Source: Trichoplax sp. H2 (lineage: Eukaryota > Placozoa > Uniplacotomia > Trichoplacea). From it: a DNA stretch of 64,000 nt. The position numbers were made by a program, and so were the translations under genes. The notes under the pieces are model-generated. The model saw nothing but the letters and a program-made list of their open reading frames with translations. It was not told where the DNA came from and ran no database searches. The stretch's first letter is position 1. The number at the start of each line of letters is the position of its first letter. Of this stretch, positions 38,401-50,191 are shown piece by piece. The stretch is taken from NCBI GenBank assembly GCA_003344405.1, contig NOWV01000056.1:310001-374000 (forward strand), given 5' to 3'.

Positions 38401-41400
38401 CCCACAAAAATGCACGTGCATAGGCACGATTGTAGACTGCTCCAGGAAAAAGTTGACGGAAATTCCTCATCACCTTCCAATGGAAACTACTGACTTGTAA
38501 GTCTGAGTGATATAACGATATTATTAAATTTAATATTAAATTGTACAAGCATGTCTAATGGATCTGCGCACATTGAATAAAAAACTAGTTGATTCATATA
38601 GATATCTAGAGTAAGTTCTCCTTCATAAACTTTGATTTAGGCGTATATCTGGAAATAGAATAAGTTCAATCAAGTCATTTAGTTTAAGAAATCTTAAAAA
38701 GCTAGCAAAGATGTAAGTAATATGACCGCTCAAAGGGTATCGACTTGTGTTCAATACTCAAAATAGATTGGAGCCAATTATGCATAATGATAGATTTCTA
38801 CAATTAGCCTACTAAATTATCTTATAACTATTAAATAGATTGTTAAGCGTAAATTCATAAATTGCATCTTAAACATATAAAATAGATAATATGAATTAAG
38901 ATTATAATTATGTTATAATGCGTCATGGTTTTTGCTGATGCACCTAATGTGTATCAATTATATTTTAGTTTTCTGATCTTAAAAATTGATATAGTCAGAT
39001 CTTAGGAAAAATACAAATATTGATTGTCTTATATATTTAGATAATTAGTAGGGATGCAATACGTGTATTAATTTAGTAGGTACAGTTTATGTAATGCATA
39101 AAAGTAGCGTAGGTTATTCTATTTGAATTGCTTCATATTATCCAATAAAATTAACTGAGCTCATTCAAAGATTAGATATTTATAAAAGTTACTTTAAGTA
39201 TTAAAATTATTTCATTATCTCCTTTTAATTATTAATTTCTTTGGTTTTTACCTTATAAATTATGCTTTCAGAAGTTTTATATTTTTAATATTGTCTGAAT
39301 TCGTTTACAGCGATCTGAGCACTAATTTGATTGAAGATATACATCCTGAAGCATTTAAACACACCCCATCGCTGGAACAGTTGTAAGTGACGCAATATCA
39401 GAATATTTTTTCTAATAATTACATACCTAGACGGCTGAGGTGATAACCTTTTCAAAATGAGGTTAAAATTTTAATTATTTTTTTTTAGATTATTATTCAA
39501 TAACAAACTTAAACACCTACCCACGAAAGTTTTCAATGGTTTATTTGATCTACGAGATCTGTAAGTTTGACTAATCAATCAATTAAAAATATCATTGCTG
39601 TAAATTATGTAACCGCTGTTTATGTTCGGATAGATGCATTACTTATTGATATGCTCTGAGTATACTGAACTGGTACATGATTGATTTTCAGAATTCTTGA
39701 TGGCAATTATATTAGCTGTATCGATAAGGAAACGTTTCAGGATCAACAGAAACTAAAAATCTTGTAAGTTCGTAGAGTTGACAGTAAAAATTACTTATTT
39801 CATAATATTTGCACGTTAACACTAATTTTTAATTATGATTTAATTTTATAGATCAATTTCTCGTAATAAATTATCCTCCTTAGTTTATGAAACTATAGAT
39901 CCTTCCAAGCGTTTATTAAATATACAATCTATGTAAGTTTTGCATACTTGGAGCATTCTTATTAAGATCAAAATTGGTAGGCACTAATCGCGTAAGGTGT
40001 TACTAAGCTGTTAGTGTTGTTTTTTTGATGTAGATTGTTGTCGGAAAATCCCTTTATATGTGATTGCAATTTACAATGGCTAAACCACCAATTAATTCAC
40101 AACTCGACGATGCGGCAATTAATTCGTGGTACACTTATATGCAATGCGCCTAGGCGAATGGTAGGGAATGAAATTGGTTTAACGAGCTCATCTCAATTCA
40201 TGTGCAAAGGTAAAGCGAGACAAACATGGTAGTTTTGCTTGAGCTGTTTTTCGAATACATAAGTGACAATCATTTGTATAATGCATGATTATCTAACTCG
40301 TCTTCATCTATTTATTTAATCTATAAAAATTAATACATATTGCTTGGTCGGTAACATAGGTTCGGAGGGTCTAAGAACGAGCAAGGCAGGTAGCCAAAAT
40401 TGTTTTATCGACTGGCCTTGCCCTAATAGTTGCACCTGCTCTGGCAGTAAAGTTACATGTAAAGGCAAGAAATTTACTGAAATTCCTGACAAAATTCCAC
40501 GTTTAACAACAGAACTGTACGTATTTATTAGTAGACTTTCCGTAGCGATTCTTGTGATAAAGATAGCAGTATTCAAATGATAGTAACTATCATAGAGTTA
40601 CCATAACAGAATGCTAGATAGTTGTTCACTATGCAAATGATGAATTAATTTGCTGGATTTCATTATTGTTACCTTTTGTAGACGACTTGACAACAACGAG
40701 ATTAGCGAAATAACAGCAGGGAAATTAGATGAATTAAAATATTTGGAATTTCTGTAAGTTGCTCACAAGTTTGATTTAGTACGTAATCTTTATAGCGCGA
40801 AGCTTATAGTATTTATTAAAATTTATCGTGTATAATAATAGGAGTGTTAGCAAAAATAAAGTAACCAAGATCGCTGATGGTGTCTTTAAAGATCTTCAGA
40901 ACTTGAAGCACTTGTAAGCAAATAAATTTTATATTATTGTGTTGCATTATATCTTTATTACGTATAAGCATTGAATCAACGATATTTTTCACATTTATTC
41001 AAGAGCCCTAACAGATAATGATTTAGAATCCCTATCTCCGATGCAGTTTTTGGGTTTAGCGAATTTGGAGAGATTGTACGTTTGCTAGTTATTGAAAACA
41101 GTATATTGTAATCATTTAATGACTAACTCGACTACTACATCGATATTACAATTTAAGTAAATTTGCGAATGAGAGTTTAATGGCTTGTTGCATTAATTAT
41201 TACGTATAGCTTTCCGTGAAATTTTATATCGTTGAATAGGCATGATCGTTTAAGTCCTTTACCCTTTCATTTATTTAGGTTTCTAACTCGCAATAAAATC
41301 AAATGCTTAAACGAAGATACATTTCAATACTTGCCTAATTTACAATATTTGTAAGTGATTAGCTGAAATTGTTCGTGTAAACTATTAAGAAATGTTCGAA

Positions 41401-44400
41401 AATTGATAGATCCCACAGATAATAAATTGTTTAAATTCAATTTTATAGATTTTTACCAGAGAATCAGATTGTTAACATTGAAGAAGGAACATTTAGTTAC
41501 TTCAAATCTCTGAATGTCCTGTAAGAGCAAACTATGCATCTTAATATCATTTATTTAATTATTTGAAATTAAGTTTACCAATATTGCAGCTACCGCAACT
41601 GCAATTATCTATAGCTTATTTTGGCTTTGAATATCGTTAATTTGTAATGATTAAATTGTTAATCATTTTGTCATCAGACGCCTTGCCGAAAATCCTTTGG
41701 TGTGTGATTGCTATCTTAAATGGCTAGCTGAATGGCTAAGGAAGCAAAATGTGAAAGCAGATAGTGTACAATGTTTCAAGCCAGACAACTTTCATGGTTA
41801 TGAAATTGATAATATGAAAGCTTCATCATTTCAATGCTTAGGTATAGCTTTCTTCAGTACTGACTTCTTTTCGCTACTCATCAATTTATGACCAAAATAT
41901 CAGTACAGCTTAGAAATGGTTTTCAAAACTAACTAGGAAAAAGAAAAGATCGATGCGAAGCAGTAAGTCACTGCCCCGACGGATGCAGTTGCTACGGAAC
42001 GGAAGTTGATTGTAACCGCCGCGGATTAACCACTGTTCCATCATTAATTCCAACGGATACTACACAACTGTAAGTGAGAAGGATGGATACATGAATAAGC
42101 AAAAATTAAATAAGTAGTGTAAAATATCAATTTCTGCTGAACTGAATATGCTATTCCTGAACATCAGCATGGGATATTAATAACGTTTTCTACTGGGAAA
42201 GAATGTACTTTCTTTAATCAAGAGCTCTAAATTTAAGCTGGTCGCTATTTTCTATCTTTCAGGGACTTAAGTCACAATAATATAACTGTCATCCCAGATT
42301 TTGCCTTTAAAAATTTAGCTCGACTGCAATATTTGTAAGTATGGAATTGATTTGGATATTGCAATATCATTTGACCTTCATATGAAAAATCGAGTAATGA
42401 CTATGATAGATATTTGTTGATTTATAGTTATACATTTATTTATAACCGTATAGAATCTTAAATGGGAATAAGATTGGATGCTTGTCAAACGTTAATGCTT
42501 TCGCTGGACTTTATTCATTACAGTACCTGTATGTATTAACAGAGATTGTGATTTTATAGTAATTCATTTGAACTAAATGATATTACATTTTATTACGTGA
42601 TCATCAGGTTTTTATTTAATAATCAAATTACAACTATTAAGGAGAATATTTTCGATGATCTTGTATCATTAGTTAAGATGTAAGTATTTTATAGATATAA
42701 GAGTTGTTTTCCTACGTTATGCTAATGAGTCGATGTACGATTTGATTAAGGTTTATAAATGATTGATTATTATAATTATTATAAAGTGATCATATAGTCT
42801 AATTTGTAAGCTTGTTGATCAATTGCATTACGTGATTACTTGCTATTAATTTCTTTATAGCTCCTTAGAAGATAACTCATTATATTGCGATTGTAACATA
42901 ACATGGTTGCGGGAGTATCTACTACAGAAAAATGTTGTCTCTTCGGGAGTTAAATGTAAAGGTCCATTAAAATTACGAAACCAGTTTCTTAAAAGGTTAA
43001 ATGAAGGACAACTCGTATGCAATGAAGGTTAGTAAGATCACAAATTTATCAATAGATGAATCATTAATATCTAGAAAACATTGTATAAAAACTAACTAAT
43101 AATAATTAATTGAATGATTTGTAGATAGTACAGCAGTACAACATACTTGCAATCCTTGCTTGGCAAAGCCTTGTGCCAATAATGGGGTATGCTTTAATCA
43201 AGGCAATGGCCGATATAGATGTAAATGTCCAAAGGGTTACAAAGGTACTCAGTGTGAACAAAAAATCGTAACTTGTAGTCGTGCAATAAATTGCGGACCA
43301 AATACGGATTATTGCTTTGAAGATGCAGACCGATTTCAGTATTGTAAATGTTTAAAAGGATTTATTGGAGACCGATGTGATACCAAGGATAAGTGCTACT
43401 CTAATCCTTGCCAGAATAATGGCAAATGTACCTATATACATAGTGATTTTTTATGTCGTTGTGAAGCTGGTTTTACGGGCAGTTTATGTCAAACGAAGCT
43501 TGAATCATGTCATGGCTACTGTAAAAATGGTGGTTCATGCCAGTATAATTTTAAAGGCGATCGCTTTTGTAATTGTTTTGCGGACTTTACTGGCCCCATT
43601 TGCCAACATAGTATTCAAGATTATTGTTCATTAACTGATCGACCATGTGCGAATGGTGGTGTTTGTACCAATAATCTAAAGGCGCAAAACTATACATGTT
43701 CTTGTCCTTATGGATTTACTGGACCACGCTGTGAACTCATCGATGAAAGATGTATTGGCAATAACTGTACTAATGGAGCTACATGTACATCATCAACTGT
43801 TAATACCGGTTATTTATGTCTTTGTCCGTATGGTTTTGCCGGAAAATACTGTGATATCTGTGTCAAATGCCAAAATGGAGGTAAATGTGTTACGAATGAA
43901 ACTGGTAGCCATCTTTGCGTATGTCCTGATGGCTTTACAGGAGATGAATGCCAAAATATTCATAAAGTTAGTTTTATATCAACGAACTCCTATATTAAGA
44001 TGCCTGGACCTAGTATTGATGAGGTATTAACATTCGCTTCAACGATCAGTTTAAGCATGAAATTTTCAACGTACACAAGTAGTGGTTTGGTAGCATATGA
44101 TGGTGGTATGGATGATTTTATTTCTGTCGAGGTTGTTAACGGTAAAATCGTTGTTACAAGTACACTATGGGGCTACCCAACACGAATTCAATCAGAGCAA
44201 TCAGTTAATGACGGCGTAAAGCATTCTTTGACAATATCCATTGCTAGGAAACAACTTACAGCAGTAATTGATAATATTTATATGTATACGACTGAGTTAT
44301 TTCCTAGCAAAGCGGAAATTGATTTTGCCTCTGGATTTTTCTTGGGTGGAATACCTGTTGGATTAAAACACTTAGCCGGAACACAAAATCAAATTTTGTC

Positions 44401-44997
44401 TGGTTATGGTTTTGTCGGTTGTATTAATGACGTTGTTATTAATAACACGATGCAATATTTCCACCTGAATAGAAATTTAAAAGAAAATCGAGATATTATG
44501 ATTGGCTGCACGATTAGGAATACCCCTTTTACATCTTCATATGATCCATGCGTGGATAATCCGTGTCCCAAAGAGTCATATTGTGTAAAATTTGAAGGCT
44601 CAGGAAATATAACACGTACATGTTTAGAAAGTACGTAGATATTTTCTTAATTTAAATTGCAATAAATTGTTTTAGAGGAGCACCGATAAGAAAGATTTAA
44701 TATACGAAAATGAATTAATAAGTAATTATTATCATTTTTTTTTGAATTAAAATTGTAGATTGCTATCGAAAAACTGGTGTAGGTCACGTCTATCTGGATG
44801 GATGTGTTAGTACGAAAAAAGTAAGATATAGTACATGTATGTCACAAAATGAAAGTCCTTCCCAATCCTGCTTTAGCGATGCAGCTATCGATCCAAAACC
44901 AGTATTTTATCGTTGTGGTACCCGCAGTGACGTAAAATTAAAAGTTGCCGCAAAAGCTCAGCTGTGTAACTGTAAAACATGTAACATACGCGAATAA
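32479..44997 (+). CDS. slit: Slit-like secreted guidance protein (4 LRR domains, EGFs, LamG, C-terminal knot)
   Basis: Secreted Slit-family protein; in bilaterians Slit is the ligand of Robo receptors in cell and axon repulsion. Exons: 32479-32663, 33700-33771, 34066-34137, 36492-36563, 37255-37326, 37502-37573, 37671-37742, 37963-38123, 38355-38496, 38641-38712, 39311-39382, 39489-39560, 39692-39763, 39852-39932, 40034-40209, 40360-40516, 40682-40753, 40842-40913, 41004-41075, 41279-41350, 41449-41520, 41678-41841, 41937-42069, 42263-42334, 42454-42528, 42608-42679, 42861-43027, 43125-44630, 44759-44997. They join to 4410 nt, 1469 residues. Order: signal peptide ([14 protein letters not shown]-like core); four blocks of LRRNT (for example CCPTLCQC), 6, 5, 5 and 3 LRRs, and LRRCT ([48 protein letters not shown]); seven EGF modules from about residue 889; laminin G to about 1345; a short Cys-rich piece; and a final domain ending CNCKTC that fits a CTCK knot. 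Length and order match Slit. The CTCK call and the first-exon start are the least certain. Confidence 0.93.
34138..36491. other. Largest Slit intron, no internal gene seen
   Basis: A 2.35-kb AT-rich intron between the second and third LRR exons of the first LRR domain. No open frame or repeat stood out. Its size is unusual next to the other introns of this gene, most of which are 70-400 bp, so it may hold regulatory sequence. Confidence 0.5.
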
Positions 44998-46429
44998 TGA
45001 CAGCAACATAATTATACCAATTGAATTAACTTCGCAAGACATCACTTTCACCTTCAATCAAACTAAACCATTAATTAAAATCCATCCGATTGAACTGACC
45101 AACGAGAAACATAATTCTCTCAATCTTAAGGTTGTAGACTTTGATGCTATAATTCAAGCAAGAAAGGTCTAATATAAAGCATATCTGATTGCTTCCTTTA
45201 TCATCACCTGGTGCTAGAGCGAGATGCACGTATTTAGGTATAAATTTCACTTCATCGCAAAAAAGCGACTGTAATCACTGTTAAATTGTGATAAAGTAAA
45301 AACAATTAATTTGATGGATGATGTAATCATGAGATACAGCAGTTACTGCACTTTTAATTATAATACTGTGATAACATGTATACCTATAAAACGTATCCGT
45401 AAATCACCACTTAATGTTTAGTATTTATTGTTGTCAATTTATTTATTACCACGACAATTTTTGTTCATTAGAAGAAGCTGGCTTATGAGAGAGCGATATT
45501 GATCAGTATGCAATAACTTTTGAATTTTATGGAAAGAATTGGGTTTAATCACAACGTTATTTCAGAGAATATTTGATTTCTGATATATAATATTTTACAA
45601 ATATGATATTGTTACTACAATTTTAGCCCTAAAATTACGTTAATACATTACAGGTAATGTAACGGATAGTACGGTATGGATGTGAAATATAAATACATAA
45701 CACATGTATGTATATATGTCTCTTTCTATATATGTACTGGTATTTAAGACAAAATGTATAGATTCCAACTGCTATATTGCAAAGCCTACAAATTCGTAGG
45801 ACATTTTCAACGATGCATAAAATATTTTGAATTATTCATTACGAAAATTTATTTCTATTAGAAATCAATTACGTATTAACCTCATTGTCTATTATATTAA
45901 TTTTAACGCAATGTTTTGGTTCAAACCTTATCGGTTAAAAGTAATCTATTTAATTATTGATAATGTCTACTACAATATTATTGCGTATCTTGGATAGCCT
46001 TGTCTATAAAGACGAGCTCTGACACAAGAAAGGTGTCTATTTACTGAAAGTATAAGCTCTTTATTAACATATTGATTAAGCTTTTTCAAGTATTTCATAC
46101 ATTCCTAACGCAATTATAAAAGAAAATTTCATATTAATGACGATATGCCGGTAGCTTTTGAAGCTTGAGCCGCACGGAAGTGTTAAGTGGAAGGTATTTA
46201 AATACCAGTATGACTTAAGCACAACCTATAACTTGTACTTCTTTCTTTTTTTTCTTGTTTTACAGTCCCTAATATTATCACCCTTGATGCTATTGCTTCC
46301 CATCCTAGAATATAAAAATTAATTTCAAAAATTAAGTACTTACAAGCACAGGCTGCAAAGCACTCTGCAGTAAATAGGTCGTAGCGTTATATTAATGTGG
46401 TAAAAGAAATGTAAATCATCTTATTCTTA
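44998..46429. other. Spacer between convergent Slit and ZCCHC4 genes
   Basis: AT-rich. It must contain the 3' UTRs of Slit (plus) and ZCCHC4 (minus). The 75-codon frame at 44945-45172 overlaps the Slit last exon in another phase and is not convincing. No repeat or RNA gene seen. Confidence 0.55.
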
Positions 46430-49400
46430 TCAAGTCGCAAACATTGCAGTGTACTTTCGCTTGGGTTGTCTTGATTTTACTGAACAATTACGATGTTTAT
46501 GGTCGTATTGGCCACAAATGTAGCAACCACTTCCTTGCTCAGAGCTTGAAATCAAATAGGTAATAAATATTATTAATTATTAGTTCAATGTTCAGGACAA
46601 TCTTCAGCATATCTAAATAAAAGGACATGAGATTACACCAAAAAAATAGCACGTTGTGATAAATATTTACGTGGTTTTGCATTGATGATCTTTAGGGAGA
46701 CACATTTTGCATATTTGGCAATGTACTCTTCCTGTGAATTTTGCGTTTTGCGTAAATAGATAGTATTAGAATATTAATCTTAAATTCCTAGTATTTTCAT
46801 AATCTTAGTGAATGAACTTTCACTGATCTCAAAGAGCTAAAGTTTAAAACCAATCTTAGTAGTTACCTGGTTTAACACATTTTTTACACTCATCGCAATG
46901 GATGTAGGTTCTACCATCCTTAATATACATTAAGATCAATGATTAAGAATTTTGATTTTACATGATTGTTAAGAAACAATCTCGCATTGCCAATATAACA
47001 TTGCAGAGTACCTTTGAAGGACAATTGTTGCATTTGTAGCAATGAATATTTTCTCTAGCTACATATCGATCACAACTGTGACAAAATCGATAACCCTCTT
47101 CTTTAGGTAACGTTATCTTAGATGGCTTTATGTTAGTAAAAAGTCGTACTGGAGATTGCCTCTTTGATGCTTTGAGCTTGTCCGTATTTCTTCTATTGTT
47201 ATATATCGGGTGATTATCATAATCAACTTTATAATCACTCATGTGGAATCCGCGAAGACATTGATATACATGATTTTCCAGAAAATATGGAAAAACTAAT
47301 ATTGTTGGCATTTCTTCCCCTAATTATAGAACAATAAGTATGAGTTAATAAAGGCTGCACTCATTTCAAAATTCCTTACCTAATAGTTAATAAATAAACT
47401 GTAGAAAAGGATTTTTACAGTAACTGCTATAGTTACGATGTTACTATCACGTAATGGAAGCGAAATAACTGCCGTTGAGTCGAAGTAATAAAATTAGAAA
47501 TATTACGTTATCATAAAAGTTATTACTGTATATCGATTCGATTTACAACAGAATTCTACTTAGCTAATATTTGACTAACTTAAACCTAAACGGAGCAATT
47601 TTTGTAAACTTTCAGCAATAACTTGCAGTAAGCCACCGAAAGGAGGATCGATAAGGATGATTCCCTTCTTATTTTCGTTTTTCTGCATAAAATCCACATA
47701 AATTTGCTGACTAGTTTCACCATCAAAGAAATAATTATTAAACATATTATAACGGCAGTAACTCCAATTCGGATAAAATTGAGCCTAAAAATTAAAAGCA
47801 AAAGGCAGTAAATTATTAATTACATTGTTATATAATCCGAAGAGATTTAGATTACGGTATTTCCGTTAGTTAATACAACTTTGAATTTGCTCGTTTAGCA
47901 ACAATTTTTGATCTTTTCTGTGTTGCTTACGTAGCGATGATCAATATCCAAGAGGATACTTTGGATGCTTTCTTTGCCACCAGGGCTACGTTGTAACTGA
48001 AGGAATTCATGAATTCTAATGAAGCATCAAATAAGGCTTATTTGAGTCCCATTTAAATCTCTTGCTTCTCTCATACTTTCATACTACACATAGGCTACTA
48101 TTACATTCGAAATATTCTCAACCTAGACGTAAAAGTAGCTTACCTTGGAAGACCTATACATATGACGTAGTCTATTGCAAGTTCATTTAAGAGATTGTGA
48201 AAGAAGTTACAGGTTTTGTCAGAAAATAAGTATTGCTAAATTAAGTATGAAAACAAAATCAGTTTTGAGAAATTTCCCGATGGTTTGAGCGACCTGCTGT
48301 AAATTGCAATAATAATAAGTTTTATAGCTACGAATTGGGCATCGGTAATACGATCAAAGCGTCTCTGCATAGGTATAATTACGAGCGTAATTAATAATAT
48401 AATAGGCGTGCCCTTAGTTCAATATATATATAACATATCTATATCATGTACATATATATTGATATAAATGTTGAAATTTACAGCGTTGGTTTTGTTGCGT
48501 ATTAAAGGTTTCAAAATTGTCGTCGGACGATCCAATCGACTAGCATCAATACCACGGGTAACATCATGCTTATCATGATCGGTAATTTCTGATAGGAATA
48601 GTAGTAATTCACAATTGTGACAGTAATTTCGTTGAATGTCCTCTTTAGCAGCTTTCAGCTCAACTAATCGTTGAGCTAACTGCTTCCTAGGCAATATATT
48701 CGGCTGCAAAGATAGATTAATTTGCTGTCTCATCCGTAATTTATCATCGCTAACGTCTTCATCGGCCCATTGAAAAAAGGAACAGTCTTTACGATCTCGG
48801 CATGCTGAGCAAGCGAAAAATCGGCGAGATGTCTTGTGTGATTTGTAAAATCGTTCAAATAGCAAAGTTGGACCTGCCAAGTGTAGAAACAAGAGAAATA
48901 AAGGATTGAGATATTATACAGTATTGTAAATTGGCAACGAATATCAGATAATAGTAACATTTCAATTTATAACATTGACCAAAGGCGTTTGAAGAGATAT
49001 GCATAAACTGTGCGTTCTCCATGGATCCTATATCTAGATAATGAATTATAAGAAAGAAGTACGCGTAATACAGTAGTGTCTCTTTTGCAGCTTTATACGA
49101 GGATTCCATCCAACGACGTTAGATAGATATGCATGTTTATTTACTTCATGAATATGGTCTTATGAGTTTCCAATAAGGTTGAAAGCAATGCATTGATCGT
49201 ACGACTACGTAGCCTCAATAAGGGTTAAACTCTCTCAATTAATAAGATCACTCAACATCAATCAATAAATAATATTGTATATACTCGACTTCACTGTCAA
49301 AACGGAGAGCATAACAACTGCTACATAGGCAACTTGGTTCAACTGCCATTGATAAATTGCATGATTTAATCAGAGCTTGAACAGGCTTGGTATGCTCGTA

Positions 49401-49511
49401 AATCTCTATACGGAGTGACTTACCATGGGGACAATATGGCGAGGGCTTATTTTTCATTTCATCCAGGCAAACATCGACGGAGCCACCTAATGAACGATCG
49501 GCTAGGGACAT
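46430..49511 (-). CDS. ZCCHC4: ZCCHC4, 28S rRNA N6-adenosine methyltransferase
   Basis: Homologue of ZCCHC4, which places a single m6A on large-subunit rRNA in the nucleolus. Exons (minus): 49511-49424, 48873-48482, 48235-48144, 48015-47931, 47784-47586, 47319-47012, 46918-46867, 46731-46671, 46544-46430. They join to 463 residues against 513 in human. N-terminal GRF-type zinc finger: YCPHG, then FFACSACRDRKDCSFFQW. The methyltransferase fold carries VICIGLPR, SILLDIDHRY, YNMFNNYFFDG and the catalytic DPPF (265-268, IDPPFGG). Then come VFPYFLENH, VDYDNHPIY, QSPVRLFTNI and the C2H2/Cys-rich DHHC-like module (YRFCHSCDRYV..HCYKCNNCPSK, HCDECKKCVKPG, HCQICKMC). A CCHC knuckle CYICGQYDHKHRNC sits at about 433-446, with a short basic tail. 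All splice junctions fit in phase. Divergent from the torsin-like gene. Confidence 0.95.
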
Positions 49512-50191
49512 TTTTGGGGAACCTGCAACGATTCTTTAACTTCCTCGCATAAGAGTTTGCAGCTGCAGAAGTTGAAGGCTGCAATAAGAATAATACTGGA
49601 CTGTACAATATGCAGTACTAAAGGCGTTGTGTATGATCGTGGACTGATGAACCAGTACGAATGAATGATATCATAGAGTATTAAAGCGTTCAGTTTACGG
49701 ACGTCTGACAGAAACCCAAATCGTGTTTTGAGAGATTTCTCTTCATAATCTGGCAAGGAGCTTGACGAAAGCTTGTAGAAATGTAGATCAATAAATGATG
49801 ATAATAATAACGATGATGATTTATAATCAATGATAACGCAGGAAATCGCTGGTTCCAAAGGTCAACTGTTGATACAAGTTAAGTTAGCTGGCACTACCAG
49901 GAGTCTAGGCTTTAAAGGGTGCAAAGTGGTCTTTTTAGACGGTATGATTCCAGGTGATATACTCGTAGATGATTCAAATGATTCATGCAAACTGTCGTTT
50001 TCTTTTAATACACCTTGGTGTAGAGTAGAGCAAGTGTTAGGCATCGATGATAGTCGAAAGTTTCATCTGTAAACTAGGAAGTAAAATCCACGTCATTTGC
50101 CGCTCGAGTTGCAGCTTCTTTAGGTTTGGGTAATAACAATATCTCGTAGTTGCTGGATCAGCAATTTTACTTTGCAAAAAGGTATCCGGAA
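49512..50191. promoter_or_regulatory. Shared divergent 5' region of ZCCHC4 and the torsin-like gene
   Basis: The two start codons lie 680 bp apart on opposite strands, so both promoters should be here, possibly as one bidirectional promoter. No TATA box or other defined element is claimed. An 80-codon frame lies inside. Confidence 0.4.
49830..50072 (+). CDS. Small hypothetical protein, 80 residues, unrecognised
   Basis: An ATG-started frame with text such as LLIQVKLAGTTRSLGFKGC and PGDILVDDSNDSCKLSF. It has a balanced residue composition, no signal peptide and no membrane segment. It sits just upstream of the torsin-like start on the same strand. It might be real, a 5' exon, an upstream frame or chance; a 60-codon antisense frame overlaps it. 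I do not recognise any family. Confidence 0.2.
   Translation: MITQEIAGSKGQLLIQVKLAGTTRSLGFKGCKVVFLDGMIPGDILVDDSNDSCKLSFSFNTPWCRVEQVLGIDDSRKFHL

Noticed and set aside
43365-44030. Two frames of 89 and 106 codons inside the EGF exon
   Set aside because: Out-of-frame shadows of the EGF repeats.
49502-49858. 118-codon minus-strand frame just upstream of ZCCHC4
   Set aside because: The ZCCHC4 start at 49511 is well supported in a different frame; no match to an N-terminal extension.
50150-50191. Earlier start for the torsin-like frame
   Set aside because: The frame opens with TTG there; the first ATG at 50192 begins directly with a signal-peptide-like segment.
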